In this document: positions 12,017-24,262 of the stretch, one piece after another
How positions within the stretch are numbered: the stretch's first letter is position 1
Layout of the letters: every line of letters starts with the position of its first letter
From: Lutjanus erythropterus
Lineage: Eukaryota; Chordata; Actinopteri; Lutjaniformes; Lutjanidae
Assembly: GCA_020091685.1 (NCBI GenBank)
Contig: CM034597.1
Location: 1,062,646-1,126,645 of the forward strand
Reading direction: 5' to 3'
Length of the DNA: 64,000 bases
Made by a program: the position numbers and the translations under genes
The notes under the pieces: model-generated
What the model was told of the DNA's origin: nothing
Seen by the model: the letters and a program-made list of their open reading frames with translations, nothing else
The model's database searches: none

Positions 12017-13439
12017 CTAGACAAACAACAGATTTACTATAAAATAAAAAAATTAGAAAAACAGGTTTTGAAAAGTGATTTAGCGGAAGGTACAGAGTTT
12101 GCTCTCCGTTCCGCAGGCAGGGAGTTTCACAGCAGAAAATGCCCTCTCACCATTAGTAATGAGGCAGGCTGTGGGAACAGGAGCGCGGGCAACAGCTGGG
12201 GTCTTGGCATGGGTAAATCTAAGAAGTAGACAGGTGCAAGGCCATGTAGGGCTTTCTAAGTAATAAGTAAAACTTTCAAATCAACTCTGTATCTAACAGG
12301 TGGCCAGTATAATTTTGCAAGGATGGCAGTTATATGATCTTGTCTTGTAGAATTATTTGAAAGTCTGGCAGCTGAATCTTGAATGAGCTAGAGACAGGAG
12401 ATGACTTAATGGCTGAGCCCCAAAAAAAACAGGGATGACATCTTCCAGAGATAACGCATTCCTACCTTTTGCAATGTTTCTAAGTTGTGTAAAGCTTGGA
12501 GTCAAAGATTGAACCTAAATTGTGGGCAGAATGCTTAATGTTTAAGGACAGATACCCAAGATTTTTTTTAAGGTTATAGGTCAGGTTTGGGGGGTAGAAA
12601 AAAGGACCTCAGATTTGTACTCACTGAGTTTGACAAATTTGGTGAGAGACATGCCGTGACCTGGAATAAATAAATTATAAAAAATGAATAAATATGCATA
12701 TCATCAACATACGAGTGGTAAATAATATTACATCTGTGGATAATTTCACCAAACAGAAGCAAATAAGTAGAAAATACTATGGGGCCAAGAATTGACCCCT
12801 GGGAAACACCATATTAAAAGGGGGCTGGACATTAGAAGAATTCTCCCATGTCAAGAGCACTGTCCTTGATACCAACTCAGTTTGAGACATTTAATAAGAA
12901 TTTTGTGTATCAAATGGAGACATCAAACAGAAAAAAAAGAGCAAGCCCCAAAATCAGCCGCAAGCAGTAAATCATTTGTCGCCTTAATAAGAGCTGTTTT
13001 TGTGCTACTGAAGCAATAGGTTCCTCAGTGCGTTCTACACTGACCAAAGCATGGAACTGTGCATGCAGTGCTTACATCCCAGGTGCACTGCACATGAGCT
13101 TCTGATGCCCTTGCCAATGTTGCTGTGCATCACAACTCTACAGCTTGTACTTTGTTGGCTTGGTACTTGTTGGCTAAAACATAGCAGTGAGAAGAATATT
13201 CATCTAGAGCACACTCTGGCTTCCTTAACGCCAACTACAACATTTTGACATCACTGGATGCAGAAGAACAACTGATTTTGCAGCAGTGAATCTCATGCAC
13301 ATAAAAAGTGCTAAATTTTCCCTTTAACCTTCAAAAGTTTAACCAGAGAAAGAAAAACCATGAGGAGAGTGTCAATGAGACATGACACCTTAAGCTTTTC
13401 AATATTTGTGATGTCCACGGCATCACTTCATTGATGTTA

Positions 13440-13645
13440 AGTCACATGACTAGCTATTTTCACCCAAATCATGGTCTTTTCCTAACCCGAAGTACGTAGT
13501 TTTATATTCAAAATCTAAGCAAGTATTTTTTGTGCCTAAATCTAACCAAACTGCATCAGTTTTACAATGGAAATCACATGTCATGTAACTTGATGCTATC
13601 AGCTCTCTCCATGATAATATATGTCGTTTTGGGAATAGCTGACGA
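13440..13645. repeat. 'CCTAACC' dispersed repeat, copy 2
   Basis: 'CATGGTCTTTTCCTAACCCG' and 'GTGCCTAAATCTAACCAAAC' followed by CACATGTCATG match the texture of the copy at 9825. It sits inside the LINE remnant, so it inserted later or replaced the RT N-terminal part. Confidence 0.4.
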
Positions 13646-13763
13646 GCGACCTGTTCTAGTGTTTAGTCATGACGATGTACAGCGAAATCCTGCTCTCAAC
13701 TTCTGAGTATTAGAGGAATTTGACACTTGCACTGGACAAAACACTGCCAGAAACATATTCCTT

Positions 13764-14545
13764 TTATTTTATATATGTAAGGGAGCTATTTTCTCTCTCC
13801 TTTAAAATCGACTTGTTAAAGGCCCACAGATCATGAAGAAAAGCTTGCTCACAGAAGTGCTTAAAATCTCTTTTAAACACAATTGGAGGTCTTGTTTTAG
13901 GAAGCTTGTCATGTCTGACAGTAGCAATGATACAGTGGTCACTAATATCACTGGCAAAAATGCCAATATCTGAGTACTTATGAGGAGCAGTTGGTACAAA
14001 TAAATCTTGAAGAGAGGATCTCTCAGGGCATTTGAGATTTGGACGAGTTGAACCATTATTTAGTTGTGTAAGGTTAAATGAGTCACAGATATGAGTCCCA
14101 GTCAAAGACAGGAGACAGCCAGTCCCAGTTAAAATCTCCAGTCAGGAGAATCTCATTAAAATCTATAGAAGATAGTTGCCTACCCAGTGATAACAAAGCC
14201 TCACTGCTTGCTGACGGGGGTCTATAACAACCAACAACAGTGATAATGACCTTTGAGAAGTTCCACTTTCAAGGCAAGAAATTCAAATTGCCTGCTGAGC
14301 GATAGTGATGAAAGGATGGTGGCATGAAATTTAGTTTTTACATAAATGGCAACACCACCGCCTTTTCTGGGACAGTCACAATGGAAAACATTGTAACCCT
14401 TTATTGCTATATCTTTGTCTGAGATAGATTTGTTTAGCCAAATTTCAGACAAGACAAAAATGTCAGTATCAGTGGATTTTGCCCAGATTTTCACTCGATC
14501 AAGTTTAGGAAGCAGACTTCTGATATTAAGGTGAATAATACCAAA
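13764..14545 (-). pseudogene. LINE endonuclease domain remnant
   Basis: Two open pieces (14494-14222 and 14105-13764) belong to one exonuclease-endonuclease-phosphatase domain broken by a shift near 14110-14220. Visible motifs are SEIWLN (the Glu region), a GGVAIYV strand and SDHC (the catalytic His region). No function is expected. Confidence 0.8.
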
Positions 14546-15660
14546 CCCAGATCTAGCTTTAAAATCACAAGGGGTACTTTAAAATCAAAATCAGGACCAG
14601 GGTTAGGTTGAACATTTCCCAATAGTAGCAGCAGGAGAACAATAAATCATATCCTTTTCACCAAATTTTTGTTGACACAGAGTGAATATTCCTAGCTTCT
14701 GGTTTACTTGAGGGATGAGAGTGGAATAAAAACAACCAGTCATAAGGACTAAAGAGGTTAATTAGATAGGGTAGGGTCAGAAGCTCATCTGCCTTTTGTG
14801 TCAATGTGACACATCATAAATGATTTGAAGTCCCAGCTTGTGCATTTTTGAAAAAATAAAAAGTCAGACACATTTTGGTCTCCACTTCTTTCATGCTCTT
14901 CATGTGGACAAAGTATAGTCAATATTATATATATGTTGAGGTGCTATATATAAGGTGCTGGTAGAAACATGTTGAACTGCATGAAGTAGGAAGCAGAGAA
15001 TAATTGATGAATTCCAAGTCTGTTCAGCAGGAATCCACTTCCAAAACAGGAAACCAAGCCCAGCTCAGCAATGTTGTGAATAAATGAATTAAAATCAGGG
15101 GGAACCGCTATTACAAAATGGATAAAATTTCGAGCACTAGTGTCAGAGGCAAGAAAGGACTTTCCTTTATCCTGAGATGTTTGGGCCCATCACAATCAAT
15201 CAAGTGGTGTGCCGGCCAGTGTCATTCCAGCTCCGATAGGTGAGGCTCCAATGGTCCAGACAGACGAACAATCCTCCAGAAATGGTGATCATGTAAGCTA
15301 CACTTATAATCGAAGTGCACAACATGAAGAATAGGTTTCTTTGATTAGACTGAGATGTTACAGCGATAAGGGTGATATTGGGAGTCATGACCAAATCCAG
15401 CGTACTCCCTACATATAGAACTAGCCTGGTAGCTGATTGACTACCATCAGATTATCAAACAGTTTAAAACTGAATCCCAATGTAAAGTGGCGATCATGTC
15501 CGATACAGCTCGCAAACCAACAGATATTTTAGAAAAATGGATAACACTAGAGTATTCATGCAAACATACGGACAGGTAGAGACATGCTGCTTTTATTTAT
15601 AGTATATTTGGCAATACTATGTAGTCATATAAGTATCCTTTCTAGAAGATCTGGTTGGAT
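14546..15660. other. Presumed intronic DNA, nothing recognised
   Basis: May hold more degenerate LINE 5' sequence. No clear motif or terminal repeat was seen. Confidence 0.4.
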
Positions 15661-15664
15661 TATA

Positions 15665-16250
15665 TTAAAGGGATAGTTCACCCAAAAATGAATATTCAGT
15701 CCCTATCTAGTCACGCTCATGCTGATCCACAAAACACTGCTGGAGTTTCACAGGTGAACAGTGTGGCAGAATCTCGCAAACAACTGAAGTGAATGTTGAC
15801 CAGCTTTCAAAAATAAAATAACAACAGAATAAAAACATAAAATGCCTCTATACTGCTCGTCTGGTGTAATTCAAGTCTCCTAAAGTTCCGACAGGCCAAG
15901 TTGACTCGAAAGATGTCATTTACACCATGTTTTTAGCCTGAATCTTTACTATAGATCACATTCGTGTGCACACCCTCTAGTGTGTGTGTTGTGACGGTGT
16001 CTGAACCGCATGTCGGGGCTTTAGGAAACTTGGATTACATCAGACGAGCATTATGGAGGCATTTTATGGAGTGTTTTTTTGGGTTGTTTTTTTCCATTTG
16101 AAAACTGGTCACCATTCACGTCCATTGTTTGGGAGATTCTGCAATACTGTTTTCCTGTGAAATTCCAGCAGTGTTCTGTGGACTAATGAAATAACCCCAA
16201 GTGGATAGATAATGCCTTAATTTTCAGTTTTGGGTGAACTATCCCTTTAA
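15665..16250. mobile_element. TTAA-flanked MITE, 586 bp
   Basis: The ends are a perfect inverted repeat of more than 20 bases: TTAAAGGGATAGTTCACCC at 15665 and its complement ending at 16250. TTAA at both outer edges gives the target site. No coding capacity. This well-preserved copy suggests recent activity of the family; related ends occur at 2669/4890 and 32505/34912. Confidence 0.9.
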
Positions 16251-16396
16251 ATTAGTTAAATAACAGAATATTTACAACATATTGTATTCTTGCTCTACAA
16301 AGGAGGAGGCAGTATGTCACAGTGACTTGACCCAGAGCTTAGAGGGCTTTAAATCACACCACAGTAGCCAACTAAACTTGTAGAATGCACACAAAA

Positions 16397-16403
<7 letters not shown>

Positions 16404-16455
<52 letters not shown>

Positions 16456-16464
16456 CACACACAC
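16404..16464. repeat. (CA)n microsatellite
   Basis: About 60 bases of CA units with one CG variant near 16449. It accounts for the Thr/His- and Cys/Val-rich frames here. Confidence 0.95.
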
Positions 16465-17540
16465 AAAAAGAAACATAGCACGTCTGCACAGGTCCAACCA
16501 TTTCTTGGAGAGGGGGCAGATGAAGGATTTGCCACTCTGGCCTTTTTTTCAGTCTAACAATGTGCTGTCCACTGATGGCCATTTGTTTTCAAATGGAGCT
16601 ACCTGTTACAAACCACCCACACTCCAGCTGCAGACCAGACACACATACATCTCTGGAACAATACCCAATTAAAGCTCAAGCTTCTCTCCATTTGTTTTGT
16701 ATTCTTCTAGCCACCAAAGCTTCCCTTGTTTCTCTCTTTCCACCCTTTTTTCTCTTCCACTTGCTTTCTCTCTGTCTATCTACCCCCGTGTTGCCCCCCT
16801 CATGGTGTAAATCCCCTACAACAGAAGTATCTTGTTGTATTATAATTGGTTCCCAAGCACCCATTCCAAAACTATCAGTGCAGCAGCATCTTGATTTGGA
16901 AGACAGGTCCAAGCAAAGTAAGATAAGTAGAAAGTATTAAGGCCGCTGCGCAAACATGATTAACGACCATGCTTAGACCTGTCTCTAAATATTGGAGGTG
17001 GGGAGCATACCTGGGGCCGCTCAGAGACTCTTGAGATGATGAACAGAGCGATAGATAGTGCCAGAGATACAGCTGCCACCAAATGGACAATTAGGTCCAA
17101 CGAGGCAAGGCGAGATGAGACAGGAGGGTAAATAAGAAGTAAACAGTGAGGAGGGACTCTTGGAGGAGTCTTTGGTTAGTACGGTGTTGCTCTGTAGACT
17201 GTAATGATGCTTTTTAGCCTTTTGATTTGTAAACACACCAATGCGCGCTTAGGACCAGACAGGTTCTGTACACAAAGTGGCTACATGGAAACATTTGAGC
17301 AAGCTGCTCCCAAGAGCAGGGCCAGGATGAGTCACAGCACCAAAAAGGATTCTGAGATAGCACAAATTTAATAATAAGAAAACCTGAGTGGAAAATGCTG
17401 GCAATACAAAAAAAGGGGGAAAAAAAAGGAAATATTGCAAAAAAAGCTTGGCTGAGGTGCAATGGTGGTGTACTGTTAAAAGCAAAATGGGACACATACA
17501 TTAGAAACAGATTTAACAAGTAAATAATGACCTACATGAA
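16465..17540. other. Presumed intronic DNA without recognised features
   Basis: Several 70-126-codon frames overlap on both strands, with no protein signature, and none has convincing splice borders. Pyrimidine-rich near 16720-16800. Confidence 0.4.
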
Positions 17541-17632
17541 TCATGTGACTACGTCCACTGAAGCAGGTTGAGGGTAGTGGACACCAAGACTCAACAAAAG
17601 GTGGAGCTGGACTCTGACGGCAGTGTCAGAAA

Positions 17633-18584
17633 TAGGGGTGGGGAAACATTTGATTCTTAGATACACTGCGATGTGAACATTGAGGATTCAGAATTTTCAA
17701 AATGTTAATTAACATGATCAACACAGAGCGAAAAAGGCAGAACTCAGCTGCAAGGGCAGTGCAGCACATGGACGGTCTACAATAAGTACACGCTGGAGTT
17801 ATCGGCAGCAGTCAACACTGAGATGTACCTCATCTTCTCAAAAGGCAGTGGCTACAGTCATGTTTTGATTTAGTGTCTAAATAATTGCGTCTGTGGGATG
17901 AATGTGAAGTGTATCGTCAATACTTTTTACACAACTTTTTAGACGTGAACAGATCGAAGCAGCGATCAGCTGTAACAAACGAGATCAGCTGAAGAACACA
18001 CGTTGCAGCATTAAACCACTTCGACCAACTCTGTGGTCAAGAAAATAACTCAGCTCAGTCTGTTCACCACACAGACTCTGTACCTGCTCTGCATGTTGGA
18101 CACCGAGGTCTTTCTTCAGAGCTAAAGGTGCACCAGAGAGGCTGCTCTCACTGCTGAAGAGATAACATTAATAACAACACACACACAGCGTTGCACTCCA
18201 CCTCACCCTCATTTTGTTATTGTCATACAGACATGAGACTGTTACATGCTTTCAAATTAATAACTTCATTAATTAAAGCAGTTAACTTTTCAAAATAAAA
18301 AGGTTACAGACTATTTAATTGCCAGTTAGGTTTCCAATTGTACTCCATGGAAACTGGATTAAGTGACTAGAAATGCTATTGCCATTTTCTATTTATTATT
18401 TTAAGATATATGAATAAAAACTGACAAAAAGATTCCCACCCCTAAATGTAATGTGCTATCATGTTTACTTTTAAAAAATTCAGCTTAAAATTTTGATGCA
18501 TTGAGAATAATTTTGTCATCGAATAGCAGCCCTCTGAATCAGAATCAAATCAAATTGTGAGTTACCCTGAGATTCCCACCCCAA
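17633..18584. mobile_element. Non-autonomous hAT element, 952 bp, inserted in LINE DNA
   Basis: Perfect 8-bp duplication GTCAGAAA at 17625-17632 and 18585-18592. The ends are TAGGGGTGGGGA and TTCCCACCCCAA. A second right-end-like sequence (GATTCCCACCCCTA at 18431-18444) lies inside and may be a nested relative. No transposase was seen. Confidence 0.8.
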
Positions 18585-18592
18585 GTCAGAAA

Positions 18593-19128
18593 AGTGTATG
18601 CTGTTCAAGTTGCATGTCCTCTTGGACAATGTTTCCCACCCACTACATGACGCGCTGGTTAAACACAGAAGTACATTTAGGACGAGACATATTCCACCAA
18701 GATGCACCACAGATCGCCACAGGAAGTCAAAACTCAATCAAACTTTACAACTCCTCCCCTTGGATATCTGACACTTTGAGTAAACTGACTGACACTGGGC
18801 TTATTTCACTTATTCATATCTTCAACTGGCAACATTTCACTATCTTCATCTGCACAATATAGTAATTTGTTCAATAAATTAACTGTTTAATACTCTCTGC
18901 AACAATAATTCAATAGTGAAATACACTGATTACACTAGTATCATTACTGCATTTATTTATACTGAGCATTTCAGCCAATCTGTATTCATATAGTATTTAT
19001 AATACTCTTGCATCCAATCACACAAATCCCTTCAACTTTTGCATCGTTTGTTTACACTGTTGTATATAACACAAACTGTATCCCCCTCTGGGGATCAATA
19101 AAGAAGTTCTGATTCTGATTCTGAAGCT
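18593..19128 (+). mobile_element. L2/Rex1-like LINE 3' end
   Basis: The coding tail reads CCSSCMSSWTMFPTHYMTRW, then a FHQDAPQIA..SIKLYNSS stretch, like the last residues of fish LINE ORF2. A 3' UTR follows, ending CCCCTCTGGGGATCAATAAA at 19082-19101 and an (ATTCTG)n tail at 19110-19125. The same LINE probably continues upstream of the inserted hAT (17541-17632), since the text rejoins at the GTCAGAAA duplication. Confidence 0.7.
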
Positions 19129-19264
19129 TCCTCTCCACTAAGGAGATGAAAAACTGAAAATATCAGCTCTGTGTGGAGGCTGTAACCTTCGTCAAATAAT
19201 ACATGAAACAAACATAAACTACATTCTTCCATCATGTTTTTCACATCATTTTTGTTTCACTAGA

Positions 19265-19392
19265 TGTCAGTGTTGGCAAGTTGCTTTCAAAAAGGACTAG
19301 TTACTTTCACCAGCAAGTAAGGAATTACTTTACAATACTGTCTACATAGAGTAATGTATTACACTACTTCTGCATTACTGAATGCAGTGGTG
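19265..19392. repeat. Degenerate MITE of the 'TACTTTACTC' class
   Basis: GTTACTTTCACCAGCAAGTA, then TTACTTTACAATACTG and TAATGTATTACACTAC, resembles fish repeats built of 'acttt/agta' words. Boundaries uncertain. Confidence 0.3.
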
Positions 19393-19496
19393 GACAGAAC
19401 CACACCATTCTGAAAATTGGGTTAAAATGATATTGAATTTGGATAAAAAGCTACTACTACTTTTCAAAACAAATAGCAATTTTCATATTAATTAAT

Positions 19497-19582
<86 letters not shown>
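19497..19582. repeat. (GATA)n microsatellite, about 86 bp
   Basis: An uninterrupted run of GATA/TAGA units. Likely highly variable in length between individuals. Confidence 0.97.
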
Positions 19583-19829
19583 TAAAACGACTGCTGACAG
19601 CACTACATGCTACACTAGAAAGGGACGTTCATTAGTATCACAGGTACCACACTGTAAAAATGATAACTAGCAATGGTTGATCTCATTAAAGTTTTCAACT
19701 TAATCTGTCTTAGAAATATGGCTTTGCGACTTGCAACTAACAAAACTTGTCTGGACAACAAATCTTTATTGTTGTCCTTACAAGAATTTTTAAGTCAGTA
19801 TTTTTGACTTGCAATTACCCTAACCGGTT

Positions 19830-20335
19830 GGTTCCACCAAGCACGGCACGTCTGCACCACAGTTCTGATCCGTCCTCTACATGGTTGCAAGGCCCACCAG
19901 CAGCGTTGCAGAAGCGTTTTCCTAGCCTGATTATGTTTTCTCAGCTGTGTTTGCTCAGATTTTGTTGATAAGGTCCTCTTTCCTCGCTCTTCATCCTTCT
20001 ACCATGGATAAGTAGTGTATGTGGTTAAATTGTTTCTTTTCTGTTTTTTGATCATGAGTTTGCACAAGGTCTTTTATTTTGAAAATTAACCAGATTCTCC
20101 CTGCCTTTTCTTTGTCTTACTTCCTGCCCATTTGATCTGCTCTGTGCTAACTGACGCAGCATCCATTAAAAATAGACTCAGCACGCATTTGAAGTGGTGT
20201 GGAGTGGAGAGCTGCTTCTGGGACACACTGAGGCGCTGCTGGTGAAATCACAAGCATTGTGTAGAATGGCTGTGATGTGGCTGACATGGCACAGCCGTAA
20301 CATGATGCAGCCGCGCCTGGTGGAACTTAGCCATC
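19830..20335. repeat. Dispersed repeat family R1, copy 1
   Basis: Shares ordered blocks with 22690-23660: CAGAAGC..., TGATTATGTT, GGTCCTCTTTCCT, a TTTTATTTTGAAAATTAACC block, GTGGAGAGCTGCTTCTG and AAGCATTGTGTAGAATGGC. No protein recognised. It also holds a CACAGCCGTAAC..GCCTGGTGGAA end similar to the end of copy 2. Confidence 0.65.
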
Positions 20336-21540
20336 ATTTTTCTCGTGGGAAAGCCTGTATATGCAAATCTACAGGGAGTCTGAGAATGTGGGCAAGTTTA
20401 TATTTCACTGGACGTCAAATTGTAAGTTTATTCAGCAAGAACATCTGTTTGTTGAGGGTAGAAATACATGGCACTGAAGGAAGAGTTTCATTTTTAGCCT
20501 CATAAGATTATCACAATTAGGTGAACAAGAAGATCCAAGTTGGCAGAACTCTTGTCTAAACTTACAAAGATTAGTAAAGTTAACTACAGTAGGCAAAAAA
20601 TTGCATCACGTTGTCTTGATATTTTGCATTTTCTCAGTGTTTTCTTTTTAACAGTGCACCTGTGTTAACCCTGCTATCAATATGGCTGCTGTGAAAAATA
20701 TCTGAGACCTCTGGCATTAAATTGTTCTCTCTGGAGTTCTTACTGTCGGCAAAAAAGTATAGCATATAGGCAATATTATAATATATTCTTCTTCTTCATT
20801 ATGCATCATTTACTTTTACTATAACCAAACCCAGGCCATTGTGGGCACAATAATTCAATAACTGAATTGTTACAACTCCAAAATGCAGTGTTTTTAGGCA
20901 CAAAGCCAGTTTTTAGACAGAACACTGAACAAGTTACAGGTGGGGCTGCTGACACACCGTCAATCAGAGCAGGCACATAGTGCAATGTATGGGCAATTAG
21001 GCTGTAGGTAGCAAGGTCTGAATTGAAAAAGTGTCGAGCTGAGTGAGAAATTGTCCTCGGGCAATGCAGAGAGAGCCAATCAGAGTGAGGCATGCTGTAC
21101 ACAAGCTCCTGTAAGTCTCCTCTTTCCTCCAGCAGCACTAATGTCCCCCAGGTATTTATGACCAGGAAGACTGATGTCTGAGCAAAAGGTTTACAAAAAA
21201 GAAGACAGTGTAACACTTTCTATAAAGACCATATCTATATTATGCCTTACGGGTGAATTATAATGCATTCATAATGCTTTATTACTATACTCAAAAACAC
21301 ACAATGCTTTCTGAGGCACTATATCAACAGTTGTAAAACATTAATGTGACCTACAAAGAATTATAAGTTCAAGTGTCTTATGGAAATTGATGGGGATTAT
21401 AATGCACCCATAAAAACCTTAACAATCAACAGTCATAAGGACTCATAGTATGCTATAATAGTCCATGCAGTATCATAAATTATGTTTGTATGTGTTAAGT
21501 AAAATGAAGTGAATGATTTTGATTTATTGCTCAGTTTAGA

Positions 21541-22130
21541 TTTTTTTTGTTTGGCCGTTCATCCGAGCATGAAGGGGCTGCCATGAGGATCAGCATCTCT
21601 AGATCTGAGGCCATGTCTCTCAGCAGGAAACAGGTGGATTGTCTACTCCGAGTCAGGGATGGACCTTACCCCAAGTGGGGGAGTTCAAGGTCCTTGAGGT
21701 GTTGTCCTTGAGTGAGGGGACAATTGAGCTAGGATGAAGAATCGGAGCAGCAGGAGCGGTACTGCGTACACTTTACCACAACTTTGTGACAAAAAGAGAG
21801 CTCAGCCAGAAGGCAAAACTCTCGATCTACCCATCAAACTTCGTACTGACTCACTTATGGTCATGAAGGGTGGGTCATGACCGAAAGAACGAGGTCGCGG
21901 ATAAAAGTGTCCGAAATGGGTTTTCCCAGAAAGGTGGTTGTCATCTCCCTTAAGGACAGGATGGGAAGCTCAATCATCCATGAGGGACTTGGAGCGGAGC
22001 TGCTGTTTCTTTGCATAGAAAGGAGCCAGTTGAGATGGTTCAGACATCTCGTAAGGATGCCATCTGGTCGCCACCCCAGGGACATGTTCCAGGCACATCC
22101 AGCTGGAAGGAGGCCACTCCAGTTCTAAGT
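21541..22130 (+). mobile_element. RTE-like LINE ORF2 C-terminal fragment
   Basis: Plus-strand text in several frames includes 'QVEEFK..' DNA (GGGGGAGTTCAAGG), KRELSQKAKLS-like sequence near 21790, then an open frame 21877-22126 with TERTRSRIKVSEMGF, IERSQLRWFRHLVRMPSGR and AGRR. Known: 'RSQLRWFGHLxRMPxxRLPR' is the hallmark of the region after the reverse transcriptase in RTE/Rex-type fish elements. Truncated at both ends and frameshifted. Matches the family of the 3' end at 951-1195. Confidence 0.85.
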
Positions 22131-22310
22131 CAGTCACGGTACTGACAGGAGAATAGACCTCCAAGAAACCAGAGAAAACATGCACATAAAAAGGCCCTGC
22201 CCAGACCAGGATTTGAACCCACAACCTTCTTGTGTGCAATGACCTAGAGTGCTCTAACAAACCATGCAACCAATGTAAGCCCATGGTTTTGAGCTGTCCT
22301 CCATATGGCT

Positions 22311-22690
22311 GTGTTACATCCTGATGTCCCTGGTAAGGTCATGTTTTCCTTGGCTCCAGTTTTTGTCAGTATTTCCTGTTTTATTTTGATATTCACCTTT
22401 GTCTCTTGTTTCAGGTACTTTACTTCCTGCCCCTGTGTGTTTCCTTCCTTTGTGATTACCTGCCTCACCCTCATTGGTTTCACCTGGCCCTCATTACCCC
22501 GCCTCCCTTGTGTATATAGTCCTTGTGCTGCCCTTTGTCTGTTACCAGTTCGCCTCAGTCACTTGAGTGTTAGTTCTAGCCATTTTCCCTTGTGTTTTCT
22601 TTTGGATTTGACCAGATTTTTGCATATTTGGCTCTGCTTCAGCCTACTGTCTTCAGTAAAAGATCTTTTGTTTTGAGTCCTGCATCTGAG
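22311..22690 (+). mobile_element. Possible solo LTR or promoter-bearing repeat
   Basis: Starts TGTTACATCCTGATG. It has a TATA-like GTGTATATAG at about 22511, a pyrimidine-rich body, and a polyadenylation-like AGTAAAAGATC near 22656, then GTCCTGCA. TG...CA ends and TATA/poly(A) spacing suggest an LTR. No direct flanking repeat was confirmed. Confidence 0.35.
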
Positions 22691-23660
22691 TCCTTTGTTT
22701 GTTGGCTCCAGTCTGATAGGCTGCCTGTCCTATCAGCAACATTTCAGAAGCAGAGCATTTTGTCCTCCTGATTATGTTGACTTGCTCAGATTTAGTAGAT
22801 TTGGTCCTCTTTCCTTGCTTTTTGTGCCACTACCATGGGTAAGTAGGCTACATAAGAGGTTTCCAAACTGGGGGGCAGACCCTGTGGGGGGCATAGAGCC
22901 ACTGCAGGGTGAGTGTGGATGACCAGGGGAGAATTTTAGAGTGCCAAACCATAATTAGCATGATTATGTCGGGGGAATAAAGAGGTTTTTGATGCTGTCA
23001 TGCTGACCTTTAATTCAATTTGAATCCTTTCTAGGTCAATGAATGACTGAACTATGGGATGGGGGACTTTTTTCAGCTTCTGAAAGGGGACATGTTAGAA
23101 AAGGTTTGGAACCCACTGAGCTACATAGTTAAAAAGTTTCTTTTTGTCTGTTTTGATGATTGTGAGTCTGCACAGGGTGTTTTATTTTGAAAATTAACCA
23201 GATTCCTGCCCACTCAAACTGCTTTGTTCAGACAGCACCTGAAGTGGAGAGCTGCTTCTGCGAGGTGCTGCTGGTGGAATCGCAAGCATTGTGTAGAATG
23301 GCAGAGATCAGCTCTAGTGGATGTAGTCTGGCTCACCTGATGTACACTGCTGGTATAAGTCTGCCATTGTTTGCTTGTTTCAAGCGCTATTGCAGCATCT
23401 GCTATCTCCCTCGACACTATTTTGCAGTAGCACTGTCACTGCATTCTGGGCTTAGTGCCGGCCAAGATATCTGTGATTGGGCTGAAGAAATGCAAACAAG
23501 GCAGGGGATTTTTTTGCATATAGTAGAACATCAGTGTGTGTAGCCAGACCTTTCTCCAGCACTGAGTGCTGTGGAGAGATGCCTGGCTATGCAAGACTAT
23601 AGTGGATGTGATGCAGCTCTGCCTGGTGGACTCAAGCCCACACATTTCAGTGGAAGAAGA
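22690..23660. repeat. Dispersed repeat family R1, copy 2, split by a hAT
   Basis: The longest of three copies (others 19830-20335 and, inverted, 28960-29265). The right part holds a stem formed by TAGCCAGACCTTTCTCCAG (23541) and the complement-like GGAGAGATGCCTGGCTATGC (23573). A hAT-like insertion sits at 22860-23119. Confidence 0.65.
22860..23119. mobile_element. hAT-like MITE
   Basis: The ends GGTTTCCAAACTGGGG and GGTTTGGAACCCACTG are partly inverted copies. Flanking text (GGCTACATA / GAGCTACATA) repeats on both sides, consistent with a target duplication around CTACATA. Confidence 0.6.
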
Positions 23661-23949
23661 AAAGAAGCATACATTATTCTAGATGCATCATTATGTACTT
23701 TACTTTGCTTAAAATATACAATCATATCTTATGACATTGCATGGACTATAATAGTACTGTGAGTTCTTGCTACGGTTGATTGTTGAGGTGTCTATAGGCA
23801 TGTGGATAGTCATCTATTATAAGCCCCATAAGTCATCTTCAAACTAATCAAGAGCATCCATGAGACACCTGAATATATAATTTACCATAAATCACATCTA
23901 TGTTTTGTGATTATATATAAAGAATTATGTGTGTTTATGAGTGTAGTAT

Positions 23950-24262
23950 AATTAGGGGGTGTTATTCTTCAAAAATCAATGATTCTGCTCTTGATTTTTA
24001 AGATCATGATTTTATTTTATCTTCGATTATAACAATTTCTTTTAACATGCCGTTAGTAAAAGAGTCTAGTTACTGTGTCACCTTGAAGTGATGTTCTTGG
24101 GAGCGGGGTTTGGACATGCCCTGAAGGAGTGCAAGTCAGTAAGGGTGGAAAGAAAAAAAAATCATGGGAAAACTGCCAATCCTGCTTTTGATTTTGATCC
24201 ATTTTCGATTTCACTAATTTCAATCTATTTTTGATTTAGAAAATGTGACACTCCTATTTATA
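23950..24262. mobile_element. Degenerate hAT-like MITE
   Basis: The left end AGGGGGTGTTATTCTTC and right end AATGTGACACTCCTAT are loosely inverted, with palindromic 'TTTTGATTT / AAAATCA' words inside, the pattern of fish hAT ends. Confidence 0.45.

Larger units (their letters stand above)
12025..14545 (-). mobile_element. Degenerate L2/Rex1-like LINE (endonuclease and reverse transcriptase remnants)
   Basis: On the minus strand, in order: 14545-14222 is an AP-endonuclease N-terminus (HLNIRSLLPKLD, then DIFVLSEIWLNKSISDKD and RKGGGVAIYVK). 14105-13764 holds the endonuclease C-terminus with an SDH motif in 'ASDISDHCII'. Near 12820-12690 is reverse transcriptase text: GVSQGSILGPIVFSTYLL, then HSYVDDMHIY, where the usual catalytic YADD is YVDD. 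12180-12090 reads NGERAFSAV...LP, the C-terminal tail. Frameshifts, lost RT N-terminal sequence and an inserted dispersed repeat (13440-13645) show it is dead. Known: this domain order fits CR1/L2/Rex1-type non-LTR elements. Confidence 0.8.

Noticed and set aside
16385..16672. His/Thr- and Cys/Val-rich frames at 16317-16672
   Set aside because: Produced by the (CA)n microsatellite.
19497..19582. CRISPR-like tandem array
   Set aside because: Units are 4 bases with no spacers; it is a microsatellite in vertebrate DNA.
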